Below, piece by piece: positions 24,361 through 36,700 of a stretch of 64,000 nucleotides of DNA. A program made the translations under genes and the position numbers. A model generated the notes under the pieces. It was not told the DNA's origin. It was given only the letters and a program-made list of their open reading frames with translations, and made no database searches. Numbering within the stretch: position 1 is the stretch's first letter; the number at the start of each line of letters is the position of its first letter. The stretch comes from Rhynochetos jubatus (Eukaryota > Chordata > Aves > Eurypygiformes > Rhynochetidae). The stretch spans positions 45,169,700-45,233,699 of the forward strand of contig CM050648.1 in assembly GCA_027574665.1 (NCBI GenBank). The letters run 5' to 3'.

Positions 24361-25879
24361 TCCTTGTCAGCTTGTACCCAGCTTCCTGTTTTGATGCACG
24401 ATTCCCTGACTGTGATTTAATCCCATTTTGGCTCTTAAAGATTACAAAATACATTTTTGGCAATGGCTTCCTGAGATTCCTAGCAAAGAAAACTCGCTTT
24501 TGGGAAGATGCCGAATTCTAATAGAGCTCTTCAGGAGAAATGTTTTCTAACTATAGCCACTATGAGCACTTACTGCATTTATCACTGATGTTGGAAGCAA
24601 GCTGTTGTGAGATAGGAGATACATGCTTTTCTGGAAATGATTTATTAGCATGGTTGTCACCAGAACAACTATGACCCCGTGGGACTGTGTGACCCTGGAC
24701 AAGAGTAGACATGAAGCCCAAATTGAAACAGAGCTCTTGAATTTGATTCAGGGAATTGTGCCCTTTCACAACTGAAACTACAATCACAGGAGACGTGTAA
24801 GTAACAAGTGGCACCAAATAATTTCTCAGATACCATTAACTTGGATAGAGTTCTGAAATATAGTATTTTAAGCCTAAGAAATCCTACAGAGTAGATCTCT
24901 TCGTAGTCTGCAATGCACAGGTATGAAGCCTCCAAAACTGGAAGATATCAGATTTTAAGGAAAGGTAAAATTTAAAAAAATAGAATATTTTTTGTGATAC
25001 AGTCCTAATCATTTGGGGATAGGAAATATATGGTATTAGAACACTACTCCACAGTTTCTGGTTGCACCAGATATTTCATGTTTGATACTATTTTCAACTT
25101 GAAGTTGATTTTTTTTCCCTTTAATATATACGTTTTTTAAAGAGGTGTCACATCAAGTAGAATTTTATCTGATGTTCCTGAATGTATGGATAAGACCTTC
25201 CTGCAAAATGAAAAGAAGTAGCAATGGACATGCCCTGGATCCAGAACACAGCTCCCTTGGCATATGTTCAAAGAAACATCTCACAGAGCATAAGTGGACT
25301 TAAGATCAGCAGTTTCTTCATTTCAGAGGTATGCAAATCCATTGCATATTCTGAATTTTGCTGTAATCCAAGTAAGGGGTACTTTTTAATCAATTAGCAA
25401 GTTCTCAGAGGATTTCTTAGAAGCATAGCAGTGACAAACAGACCTCTGATTAGGAGGTATTCTGTTAAAACCTTTGGAAAGTGAGTGTATTGCATCCTAG
25501 CTTTCTCATGTTCCAAACAATGCTTAGGGCATACAGTAAATAAAACCTAAGTACAGCCAAATATATGTAATTCTTGCTTTAGTTCTATCAGATATTGCAA
25601 AAAATGCTGGGAGACCAATTTGCATTAATTTTCACTTCTTCTTCACTTTTAAATCCACAAAACATTTTACCTAGATAGCCATAGGCAAACTCTTTTTTTC
25701 CCCAGAAAAATCAGACTACTAGTTTCTATTTGAACTTCAAACAAAACAAGAAGAGGTTAACAAAGGTTTGTACAATACAGTTTTTTCCATGTTAAAATGG
25801 TTGGGTCTAATGCACTCAGATGCTAGACCATGTGAGATTGTAAAATGCATAAAACTTTTAAAATACATCACAAATTGAC
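24361..25879. other. unique AT-rich non-coding sequence
   Basis: About 1.5 kb without a supportable gene. Two perfect octamer motifs occur (ATGCAAAT at 25331-25338 and ATTTGCAT at 25618-25625), which is not beyond chance in AT-rich DNA. A more decayed upstream part of the following CR1 element may extend into its right end. Confidence 0.5.
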
Positions 25880-27200
25880 AAATTAAAACTTGGAACCACT
25901 GAGAGAGATCATTGGAAACTTGTCTCTGAGGTGTACCAAAAGAAGACCAGGAAGGACCACCACTGTGTCCATCTTTTAAGAAGAGTCAGAAGAGGAAAAG
26001 GGCGATTTTTACACTACAGCTCCAGGTTGCCAGAGAAATGCTAGAACAAATAATCAACAAACCATCTGTAAATACCTAGAAAATAAACAACGTGATAAGC
26101 ATGAGTCAGTTTACATTTGCCAGAACAAACTGTGCAAACCCAAAGTAATTCCTACAACCACATAACAGAACTTGCGGATAAAGAAGTCATAGTTGTTATA
26201 TAGCTCATCTTAATAAATGTCTCCGACAGTATGACACGATGTGCTCCAGGGAAATTTATGGAAGCGTGGACTAGGTGAAAGGAAAATACAGTTCTTTTTT
26301 TCAGGAAGGACCAGTCAATGGTTAAAGGGTCTTTCCTACATCAAGTATTACTCAGTATTTTCACTAATTATCCACAAAAGGGAAAAAAAAAATATTTCTC
26401 AAATATCAAAAACAACTTATTGATCAAATTTGAAGATTAGACCGAGTAAGACAGGCTCTTAATGCACTAGAGGACAGAAGAGACACCATAACCCTCCTAC
26501 ATTGGTGTTAACAGTCAGCCAGCCATAGGACACTGCCCCCGGGGCAGAGGGGCACCTCTGCACAGGAATAAACTGCTGCACAAAAAACAGAGAACGGGTG
26601 CCTAAGAAGTGTTTAGGTGGGAAAGAACTGGGGGTTATGGAGTGGATCTGTGCTGCCACCGTGAATGATGCCATTGTTCAAATGACACACAGGAGTAGCC
26701 TGTAAAAGAAGATACATACTCTGAAAGACAGAAGATTCACCTTCTTCCCCTCTCAGAGCTTGCAAGGCCTCAGCTACCGTATCTCAAAGAAAATGCTGAG
26801 TATTGCAGACACCACAGGAGACGTACAGATTAGAAGTCTAGAAGATATGCCTTAGAGGAAAGATTGAAGGGTATGAGGGTTTTTTTGGTTACTGAAAAGA
26901 GGACATGGTAATTGTCTTAATCTACAAAAGAAAGCTGTGAAGAGAAAGAACATGTTTTCTATGCCCTTAGTGTATACGACTAGACTAATGGAAAGATTCA
27001 GATTAGACATTAGCAAAGGCTTCCTAACAGTGTGAACAGTGAAGCTCTGGAGTAAACACATAAGGAGACCGTGGACGCTTTACCATGAAACTTTTTTAAA
27101 AAGTGATCAAATATGTGTAAGACAGGATATGAATGTGGTTGATACTGTCTTTCCTCGTCCATCATTTTGAAGTCCTCTTTACAGCTGTGATCCTCTGAAA
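25880..27200 (+). mobile_element. CR1/L3-like LINE relic, reverse-transcriptase 3' half plus 3'UTR
   Basis: This is the one clear plus-strand CR1 copy. The order of blocks matches CR1 ORF2 and its 3'UTR. 'gtgtccatcttttaagaagag' near 25966 corresponds to the VPIFKKG segment. 'atgctagaacaaataatc' near 26038 encodes MLEQII, like the family's LE-II segment. 'gtttacatttgccagaacaaac' near 26110 corresponds to the QHGF segment. 'ttactcagtattttcactaat' near 26348 encodes LLSIFTN, the relic of LFNIFINDL. The 3'UTR-like part is visible at 26995-27190 ('gattcagattagacattagcaaaggcttcctaac', 'gtgaagctctggagt'). In-frame stops, frameshifts and many substitutions show it is inactive. The 5' end is truncated at or just before the stated start. 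It is about 1.3 kb long, against a full-length CR1 of several kilobases. Confidence 0.9.
26533..26561. other. two overlapping palindromes (alternative hairpins)
   Basis: CTGCCCC-C-GGGGCAG (26533-26547) overlaps GCAGAGG-GGCA-CCTCTGC (26544-26561). The two stems share four bases and cannot form together. They lie inside the decayed CR1 copy. Confidence 0.6.
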
Positions 27201-30164
27201 CCACAGTCCACAGAAAACACTGGTGCTGAGGTCATGGTCTCCGGGCCCCTACAGAACAGTGCACCTCTGTAATGCAGTTCTCAAATATATGTTTAATGGT
27301 AAGGGCAGACAGTTGTCCACAAACAAATTTGAGGTTTGGCAGCGGTCGGTTAGCTGAAAAAGCTTGGAGATACTGGCACAGGCCCTACCTCAAAGTCTAA
27401 ACTCATTTTACATCCCACCTTTATTCAGGCAGAATCTTACTGAAACACGGCAAAAAAAAATACTCCTACACACACACCTTTTTTCTTGTTTTCAACTCAT
27501 GGAAACCAGGAAATTCTCCCATTTTGCCAGCGGTACAATTTTTTTTTTTTCTTTCTCTCACAGCTAAGGTGGAGTAACTTTAACCACCCAAGATGTATAA
27601 TTATCACCCTGAAATGCACTGCCTGGAATGTATTATTGCTGTCATGAAATGGAATTTATACACAGTCAGGAAACAGTTAGCCCCTCAGATTTACTGGACA
27701 TTATCGGCAGGGCTATGACATCAAGAGCAGCCAATCCAACAGCTTCAAGCGAGCTCAGCGCTCACAAACCATTTCATGCTTCAAAGTACTTACTACCAAT
27801 AAAACAAATGTTATGACTGTGTATTTTTAGGTAGTCCAGTTGATTTGTCAGCCAGTCGTTTTTACGCTGAAGAGGTCTGTGAGACATGGTGAGGCTAACT
27901 CGGAGAAGCTGAAGACAAGGCGTGTTCTTACACAGCTTTGGTTCTGCATTTCACGAGCTGCTTTACAAGAGTCCTGCTGAAGCAGAAGGTCACACACAGG
28001 ACAAAACCACTGCAAACAGTCATTTCTGCTGGTGGAGAACAAATCCTCACCCTGTTTTGGCATTTATGGGTACCCAGCTGCAGCTGTACCCAGAGAAGAG
28101 AACTGCTGGATACTCCTGCTGCAGCCCCAACCACAGCGAGCCCCAACAGGCAGGCAGTGGTTGCGGGTGTCTCTAACACCTGCCTTGCTCCGACAGAGAC
28201 ACTCTGAGCAATATCTCGGACAGGCTCCAGCTCACCAGCACCAGGCAGACCTCACCACACATTAGGATCTGGCTAAGTTTTAGAGCCATGACACATTTTG
28301 GCAGGTTGGCATCCGGCGGTTCAAATGCACCTGCTTACAATTAGTTACAAGAAATTCCACAGAAAATACCTCATTGCTTGGATCAGGGTACCATACTCAT
28401 ATTTTAACCCTTTCAGCATCCTAGTTTTATGAAAGGTTAGCCACAGAGTTTCCTTTAACTTTCCTTGACCTTTTTTTCATGAGGGCTTCCCTTTCAAGAG
28501 CTGAATTGAAGGGCCTGATATTGAGGACAATAGAAAAAAAGCCCATTAGCAGAAGTGCAGGAGGCCAAATTGGACTGTCTGAGGACAATTAAAGTAAACA
28601 TAACCCACTGAACATTCTCTGTGATTCTAAGCAGAGATGGATTAACTCCTAATATGGAGTTAATACGCTTCCAAAACATACAATAGCATTTCCTTGTACT
28701 ACTAATTATGACAATAAAAATAGCTGTGTTTGGAGAGGAAATGAAGAAACAACAGAAATCACCTGGTTGCCCAATACACGTGTGTTATTGGGCTATAAAC
28801 TTCCACTTTTGGATACCGCTACCATGTTCTGCTGCTACACTGATACTTTTATGCCTCACAGTATGAACTTTAAGAGGGACAGATTGCCTGGTTTATATTC
28901 TATTGTGGGGAACAGAGACCTTTAGTGGGTCAAAATAACGAGCTATCAAACAAGCATGCTCTAATTGTAGCTAATAAATAGTCACAAAATCCTGTGAACT
29001 CCAAAATCCTGGAGCAAAAAATTATTTATTTCAGGAAAATAAGAAGTAAATCAGTTTGGGATAGGACGCACCTGGAGGAAGTTTAGATCTAACTGTTGAC
29101 CCACACCAAATATGAAGGATGTCTGGATCCAGTTCCATATTCATATTCCGTCTTACTTCTGTCTCTATAACATGACGGAATGAGAAAAGTCAAACTCCAG
29201 AGCTAGGAATGCACAATATTTCAAAGATTAATATAAACCCTTTTTCTTCTCCAATGAAATATAGAACATCCTTGTAGTCAACATGGCACAAAGTGGATGC
29301 AAATATAAACATATGAAATTCAAGTCTCTTCGTCCATGTTTTATTTCTTTTGACATTAACTTCACATCCCTAACTGAATTATTCTCTCAAATGAAAGAAG
29401 AGTAATGCTTACCAATATCACAGTCTTACAGCAACAAGAGATACAGAATAGAGACTGACCACCAGCCTTCCAAAAGAACCTTCCATCCTGAACTGCTGCT
29501 AGTCTCCCATTCTTTTTATTTTTCATTTAGGACTTCAGCTCATTTGAAAAAAGTATCTGACATTTAGACTGAATGGGCATTCAGAATTCAGTACATTGGC
29601 AATGAAATCAACTCTTTCTTGTAAAACCATGGGATTAAACCCAAAATACATTGCAACAATCTTTTTTTTTTTTTCCTAAATCATTAAGTTCAAAATAATG
29701 TGGCATGTTTATCCTCCCCTACTCTAGCTGGCAACCTTCCTGCTTCCTTTCTCCAACTGGAGGGGAAGGTGACAGGCTGCTTTGCATTGTCTGGCAGGGG
29801 ACGTTCGTCTCATGGGAGAGAAAATGCCTTCCTACAGACTACAAAAAAGTCTCGGTAGACAGGATATACAGCACACTCCATGTAAACTTCATTTTGATGT
29901 AATTAAGTGAGACTCGCGAGGCACATCACTTTCTGTGTTACTAAGTTTGCTCTGGCATACTCCAGGAGCTAAGCCCATCTGGGGCCAGAGAGCGAGGAAA
30001 AGGCTGAAGACTGCAGACTTCCGAGTGCAAAACCACCTGGTAGGTTTTTGATGCTTAAACCAAATTAGGACTTATAAAGGCACAGACTGTTTTAGGACAC
30101 GTGGATCTTGATGGCATCAGCGTTAGAGAAGCTATCTGACGCACTTGATAGATCTGTAGAGAAA
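27201..30164. other. unique non-coding sequence
   Basis: About 3 kb with no supportable gene. The 27.9-28.27 kb part is more GC-rich and several frames stay open there, but none shows a domain or a consistent reading frame. T-runs occur near 27540-27551 and 29662-29674. A CACGTG hexamer is present at 28777-28782. Confidence 0.55.
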
Positions 30165-30300
30165 CACATAGGGAGGACTGGAAAGGACCCAGAGGTCCCT
30201 TGCAGTCTTAGACAGTGATAAGGTTAATCCAGAAAACATCCCTGACACTTTAGAAAAACTTTCAATCTAGCAAAAACCCCAAGAATCGCTATTGCAATGT
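30165..30300 (-). mobile_element. short CR1/L3-like 3'-end fragment
   Basis: The plus strand gives 'gggaggactggaaaggaccc', 'agaggtcccttgcagtc' and 'atccagaaaacatccctgac', in the order of the antisense CR1 3' terminus ('ggactggaagggaccc..gagaggtc..', then '..catccctga'). It is a very short, strongly 5'-truncated insertion, as is usual for CR1. Confidence 0.65.
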
Positions 30301-33300
30301 ACCAGAGGAAAGGAACAGGACAATTACTGTCCACAGCTTTAATCAGTTCAAACTTCTGTATTACGGAAGCAATACAACCAAAGTGCTTTTTCATATCTAG
30401 TCCACAGGAGCCAGATGCACTTAGAGTCTGTGTATATATATTCTCATCGAAGTCAGTGGGAGTTGTGCAGCCTCACAAAAGGGTCCAGACTTCTGACTTG
30501 AAGCACTTTATCCATGGAAATTACAAATAACTTACCCTGTCACTAGTCTCTTGGGGTGCCTCTCTCTCCCATTCAGTAGTTCAGGTAAAGCAATTAAAAC
30601 ATAAAAAGCAACAGAAAAGCTCTTTGAGGTTTTATTAAAGACTTTTATGTAGACCAGGGTTCAGCAAGATGTTTGCCACTCCAGCAAAGATTTATGCCAA
30701 CAAAAGCCAACTTGGGTCCTCAATATAAACCAAATCCCACTATATTTTGTTGAGCTTAAAGGACTCAGTATCACATTCATATGAATCTAATAGCTGAAAA
30801 GAAGGAATCTATAACTTGTATTTCTCTCCCTATAATTCTTGTTGTCTTGACATAGTACCTCTCTCTCCTAACATATTCTTATTTCCCCAAAGCTTGAAAT
30901 TCTAGTGAGAGCTGTAACAGCATCTCAGTCCGACAGCTTTCTGATTGCTCCCTCTTCGTAGAATGTTTTCCCCTAGTTCTGTGCTTCCTTGACAGCTCTT
31001 TCTCATTACAGAGCTTTCCCTACCTCATTACTCAATATCCTATCCTACACTTAAACACGGAGACCTCCCCCATTTCAAGTCTCAGTAGGAGCCCATGACT
31101 CATTTTTATACTCCCTCCCCAGGAGCCATGAGTTTCCCAGGTGCATTTCACAAGGGAGAAAGCAAATGGTTGCTTAGGCAAAACTACCTTTCAGGTGAAT
31201 GCACATTGAGGCAACAGTCAAGCAGCATGGAGGAACCAAATTTACCTTTCCTGTTGTTTACTTATTCCCCAATCTAATTCCCTTCATAGGCTGTATCACC
31301 AATTCCTCCAATTCCTCTTGGTTTTTTTACAGTTGGACTCTGTCTTCCTAAATCCTCTTGCCTCTCAATTTTAGCATGCTTAGGAGAAGCAAATCACCCC
31401 AAAGAAATTCCTAGGGGAAAGTCCTTATGCAGCTATGAAGTACATAAAGAGGAGCTTGTTTGCTCAGCCTATTGACAAGTAGAAACCTTGCCAAGCTATA
31501 AAGAGCAGGAGTGTTACTACTTGATTACGGACAGCTGCCTCACACTGTTACAAAAGTCAATTTTGCTGAATGTTTGAATTTTGGCTGTTTTTTTCATAAC
31601 TATTCTGTAAATGCTTGTGAAAACCTCTGAAGCAGCAGCTTAACAAATAGTATTTACCATCCCTCTTTTCCTATGGGAGCCATTGTTGTTATCCTTACAG
31701 GTGTTTTCCTTATAGCAGCCCTGGTATAGGCAAAGTGGGGATCAGCGGCTCTGCTGTATCGTTTTCCTTCTCCTTTTATTTGTGCTGTGGTGTCAAGATT
31801 GTTCTACCTTCCCCGCCTGGTGCCTTTTCTGATCTCTCTTTCACTGGTAACAAGAGTCTTTCCATCCAATTCCTAGTGTGTCACAGAAGGATTTACTTTC
31901 AAAAGTGTCTAATTTCCTGTTGTGGTGGATCTTCCTAGAAATCACTGTGGTCAGATCAGCACACTGTGACCTTGTTCCCCTGTCAAAATTCCTTGGCATT
32001 AGAAAAGAGTGATGGAGCTCCAACACGAGCAAAAGTACTTGGGCAATTTCTTAGCTGGTATCATCAAATAAGTTCATTCCTCCCCGCAAAATTCTTACAG
32101 AAGTTGAACTTACAGGGATATGCAAACAGAGAAAACTTCGACCTCCACCATTCCATCTGAAGTTGGACGAACTATTATGAATTTCTCCAGGCCTCACAGA
32201 TGCCTTCTGAAAGGCACAAGACTCAGCAGAAGTGTAAAAGAGGAGACTGTGAAATAGAAAGGAAAAGGAAAGGATGATAGGAGGCCCTCTGTAAGAACAG
32301 CTGGAGAAAGAGAAGCCCTTCATCAGCATCTGGGCAGCTGTGCTGGCTGCCTCCAGCCATCTCCACGGAGTCCATGCAGGCGCTGGGTCTGCTGCTACAT
32401 GCTGACCTGTGGGCTGGTGGCAAGGGTGATGAATCACAGGCTGCAGCCAGCGCTGGCCGGTGACACCCCGGTGGGAGCCCTGCCCAAGCCAGGGGTCCTC
32501 CAGCAGCTGTGGGTGTGCAGTTCAGATGCACGTGGGCAAAGGAGATGGATGGATGAAATGTATCTCACCAGATGCGTGAGGTATGCTGTGTCCCCACGTA
32601 CAGACCGTGCCACTCTGTTAAACCCCAGGTCGGATATGGCACTTTTCTTCAGCATGTTCATGAAGCACATCAGGAAGGAGGGCAATGCTATTCCTTGTAT
32701 TTCACAGACTGGGAAATGGGGTGCAGGTGAATGAAATGACTAAGATCATGCAGAAAACGTGTGACAAGGCCAGGAAGTGAAGTCAGCTCTAGCTTGGGTG
32801 CCTACATATGGCTTTGGTACCAGATTATCCATTCTGGCCTGTCATGTATAAGAACATTTTACAAGCAACCTTTCCTAACAGGAGGTTTTTTTTCTATTAT
32901 TATTCCTCTTAAAATAACCCTTCCATTAAAACACAAGTGAATTCACAGGCATAAAACCCCATTTAAATACCATTATATTGACAGAACCTGACACAAAGCC
33001 TGGAAATTCAGAGTTATGGTTGGCATCCCCTGCTGAACTCTAGTCACTGTGCCTTTTATTTTCCACATGAGCATTAGTGTCAGCCTTAAGTGTGGATTTC
33101 CTGACTTTTTCAGCCTGTGTCACAACCTTCACTTTACTTAAACACAGAATTTTTCCTGCAAATATCTACTGAATAGGTCACCAGAATTACGGTGTCATTT
33201 TGCTGCTTCTGAAGCAGCTTCTGGCAAATAAACTAAGAAACAATACAAATCTTGATCCAAAGACTTAACCAAACCCAGTCCTATATTTTCCGTCTTCATG

Positions 33301-33660
33301 TGGGTTTCCTTAAAAAGCAAAAAAAAATGTTTTGCCTCTTTCTGTCCAGGACTGGAAGAAGAAATTAAAAAACAAACAACAGGTTGTCTTGCACAGCCTT
33401 GCTCTGCTTTTGCAAAGGCAGGAAGTGCAGACAGTTCAGTCATGGTCATATATCTGAGCAAATGTTGTTTATCAGGTAAACACCCTGGATGAGCTGCCAG
33501 GGCTTCCATCACTGCACTGAACTTTTGGCCATGATGAACCAATCAGGCAATGCAAAAGGGACATTTAGAGTCAATATGAGCTGTGGAGTAATAAGCACAG
33601 GGGAGGAACACATGCATTTTACCGTCAATTTGCCACGCTCTCCTTGCTACTTGACAGGCA
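30301..33660. other. unique non-coding sequence
   Basis: About 3.4 kb without a supportable gene. Near 30446-30470 the words 'catcgaagtcagtgggagtt' resemble the 'gaagtcaatgggag' core of common sauropsid palindromic repeats, but the match is too short to call. The 32.2-32.7 kb part is GC-richer with overlapping open frames on both strands (up to 128 codons) and no recognisable product. Confidence 0.5.
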
Positions 33661-33790
33661 CATGTTCAGATACATGGCACCACGTGCACTTGGCACGTGC
33701 CCAGGTGATATGCTGGGAACACAAGCAGTTCTATGCAAGTAGATCTGTCTTATGAGCTGAGGACTCAACACACGTGGTCATACCTGCATA
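33661..33790. promoter_or_regulatory. cluster of CACGTG E-boxes
   Basis: Three CACGTG hexamers occur within 96 bases (33681-33686, 33694-33699 and 33771-33776), and a CACGTA follows at 33791. The second lies in the perfect ten-base palindrome GGCACGTGCC. CACGTG is the core site for bHLH factors such as USF, MYC/MAX, MITF and CLOCK/BMAL1. Binding is inferred from the motif only, and no promoter is evident nearby. Confidence 0.35.
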
Positions 33791-36700
33791 CACGTACACT
33801 GTCATGGGCACCTGATGGAGACAGGCTGAAGGATGGCAAAGACAACACTAGCAAAGAACATAATGCCACAGGAGAGAAATTAGTCCTCCAGCCCCATCTC
33901 TAAGGAACGTGGGAAACAAAATGATGGGCTGTCAGGCCACAGGTTGGCTGTTTGGTCTCTCAAAGCCAAGTCTGCATCATGAGTGCAACAGATGATAGAA
34001 ATCAACCATTCACCATGGTATGCCCTATGAGACATACCGCCGATATATCTGTAGTGCCTTCTCTTTAAAGCTCCTTCATGCCAAATCCCCTAACTTGGAC
34101 ATTTGGTCTATATTCTACCAATTAGAAGTACATGTTCTGGGACCGCTCAGCTGCACCTGTACAGGACTGAAGGCATCAACGGGGCTGTGTTTCTTATACC
34201 TTCACTGAGCCCTGGCCCAAATCTGGCCTACAGCCCAGAAGACTCAGGAATCAGCTTCTCCATCAGCAGACCCTGACCCAGCACACAGGCTTCTCCCCCT
34301 GCACCAGCTGATGGTCTAGCTTAGAGATCTGAAGAGGATGAAGGAAGAGCTCAGAGCATCATCCAAGCCTCCTCCTCTGTTGGTGACCCCCCTGGGGTAG
34401 GCAGCATCCTTCCTCCCCTGCCCCCAACCTTATCCTGCCCCAGTACACATGCACACATGGGTTTTATGACCGTTGTAGGGAAAGGAGATGTAGAGGAGAG
34501 TTCCTAAAACTTCAATCCATCCTTCCAGGGCTGGATCATCCAGATCCAAGTCATCTTCCATTAACACTACAGAGTAAATGCAGGAGAAAACCATTCTCTT
34601 CAAATTATGCTGAATTTCACAATAGCCCATTAGCCTATGAGTACCTAAACACATGAGAATTCCCAAGGAATTACACATGACTATCCCTATGCAAACCTAA
34701 GTACGGACAGAGTTTGGGCCCGTGTACTACTGTCAGCAAGCGCATGGACTGATTGCACTTGCACAGCTTGTACTTGTGCAGACCGATACAAGCAACCGAC
34801 AGTTCCTCATAGCAACTCTTCACCATGTTTGCTCAGACCCTGTCACTGCTGGCAGACACCAGGACTGATTTCCCTCTGTATTAAGGACATGTCTAAGTCA
34901 AAGTTCTAATTGCTCTGAGATGGTAAACTGCAATTTTTAGGTGTTATTTCAGTTTATCAGAATTTTTCCTGTCGCCTAATTCCCAGCTTTTCAAAATGAT
35001 GGCTCTAGAAAGTAGCTCAGTGGTAGAAGACTGGGAAGATTATATCTTTATTTGTCTCAGACATAGCCTGGTATTTTAAAACAAAATCAAAGATAAAGAC
35101 CATTTCTATCACTTACGCAATTTCTAAAGTCTGCATGAGAAACTACAGGAGAGGGTCCATTTCATATACTCCTCTTTAAGATAGAAAATAAGACAAGTCC
35201 TTATCACATATTTTATATACAAGATCACCATACACTGTGTCTTATTTAAGGCTTGGTAGTGAAGCTGTAATGTTGAGATCAAAGTAGTATTCAAAAACGT
35301 AATCTTCTTTCAAGGAGAATCTAGATTATGCAGTGTTTGCTGGGTACACATAAACAACCAGCTTTATGAAACCTAATCATTTAGTAGTCTTGAGGCAATG
35401 CTACGTTCTTAAAAAGCTTGTCTGTGACAACTCGTTATTATAGCAGAAAGCTAAACTGACACGTCCTTAAGCCTGGCCACTGAAAGGTCTATTCTCAGTT
35501 TAGGATCGCATTCTGCCTTACACAAAGAGGGGAAAAAAATATAATAATAATGGTGCTGTAAAGCCAAAAGAGAAAAACACACCCCAGTCTAAGGACAGCA
35601 TAGACTTGGACCTACACATGTCTATACCACATCCCAGTATGGTGATCTGTCGGTCTGTTAACATGATCCAGAGAGCAGAGGCCAAGCACTGCATCTCAGT
35701 TGTTCTGGCGTGCGAGAGACGTGCAAGGCTGCTGGAACTAGAGCTGTCCATGGGGTTTGCAGCCACACTGTTTAGCCAGAGCCAGAAAAGTGCAGCACAG
35801 AGCTGGCCCAGCACTGCTGACAACTGTGAGGAGTTCGAGGGAATGAGCAGCCATAGCCAGAAGCATGCACGTAGTACATTTCTGCAAGATCAAGACTCTA
35901 CTCACTCTGGCCCAGGGGTCTCAGTGTCTAATTCCCACCCAGTGAGGAAACAGGCACCTGATTTCCTCTGTGGGTATGGCCTCTTCTCCAGGATGGTTGA
36001 TACAGGACTTAACAACATTATCAACTTCTTATCTCTGCTAGTACTTAAGCACAACTGTGTAGTCTTTTTTCCTGCTATCTCCTTCTTTTCTTTTTCACAA
36101 GCAATTAAAAAGGGGTAAGATTGTCCTACCACTAGTTTCCAGGATTGCTTTCTCAGTACGAATACATAACTATATATAGCATCAAGCAGCGCACTGAACT
36201 CCTCATGCTGTGGTCTTGAAGATGGAGCAAGCAGAAGAACGGAAAGTCACATCCCACCTCATCTCCCCACCAACGCAGCGCACAGTGCTGCGTGAATGCT
36301 TCCTGCATCGCACAGCCGTGGCTCCTGCTTGAACACAGTGGGAATGAGTAAGGAGATAGTAGCCTCCTCGACTTGAAACACTGCCTTAAAAAGTCACATT
36401 CAGGTTTGAGCATTCGGAAGGGCTGTGAAGCTGCCGGCCAGGAAGCAAATAACACCTGCCAGTTGAATTCAAACCACCTGTGGGACTGGGTGGGAGAGAA
36501 GCCTGTGCACCCCCAGCCGCCCCTCAGCACCCACACAGTCCCTAACTCTCCTCCCACATCAGGAGATGCATTGGTACCCAGAAAGGGAGGCTCCAAACCA
36601 TAGGCTCTCAGCTGGGAAAAGAAATAGTGGCAGAAGGTTTTAAATCTGCAGGATAGCCTTTTCCTCAATACATAATGTTGCGAAATCCAGTTTCATGCTT

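Noticed and set aside
30420-30475. Palindromic repeat core 'gaagtcagtgggag'
   Set aside because: Similarity covers only about 20 bases and no facing arm was found.
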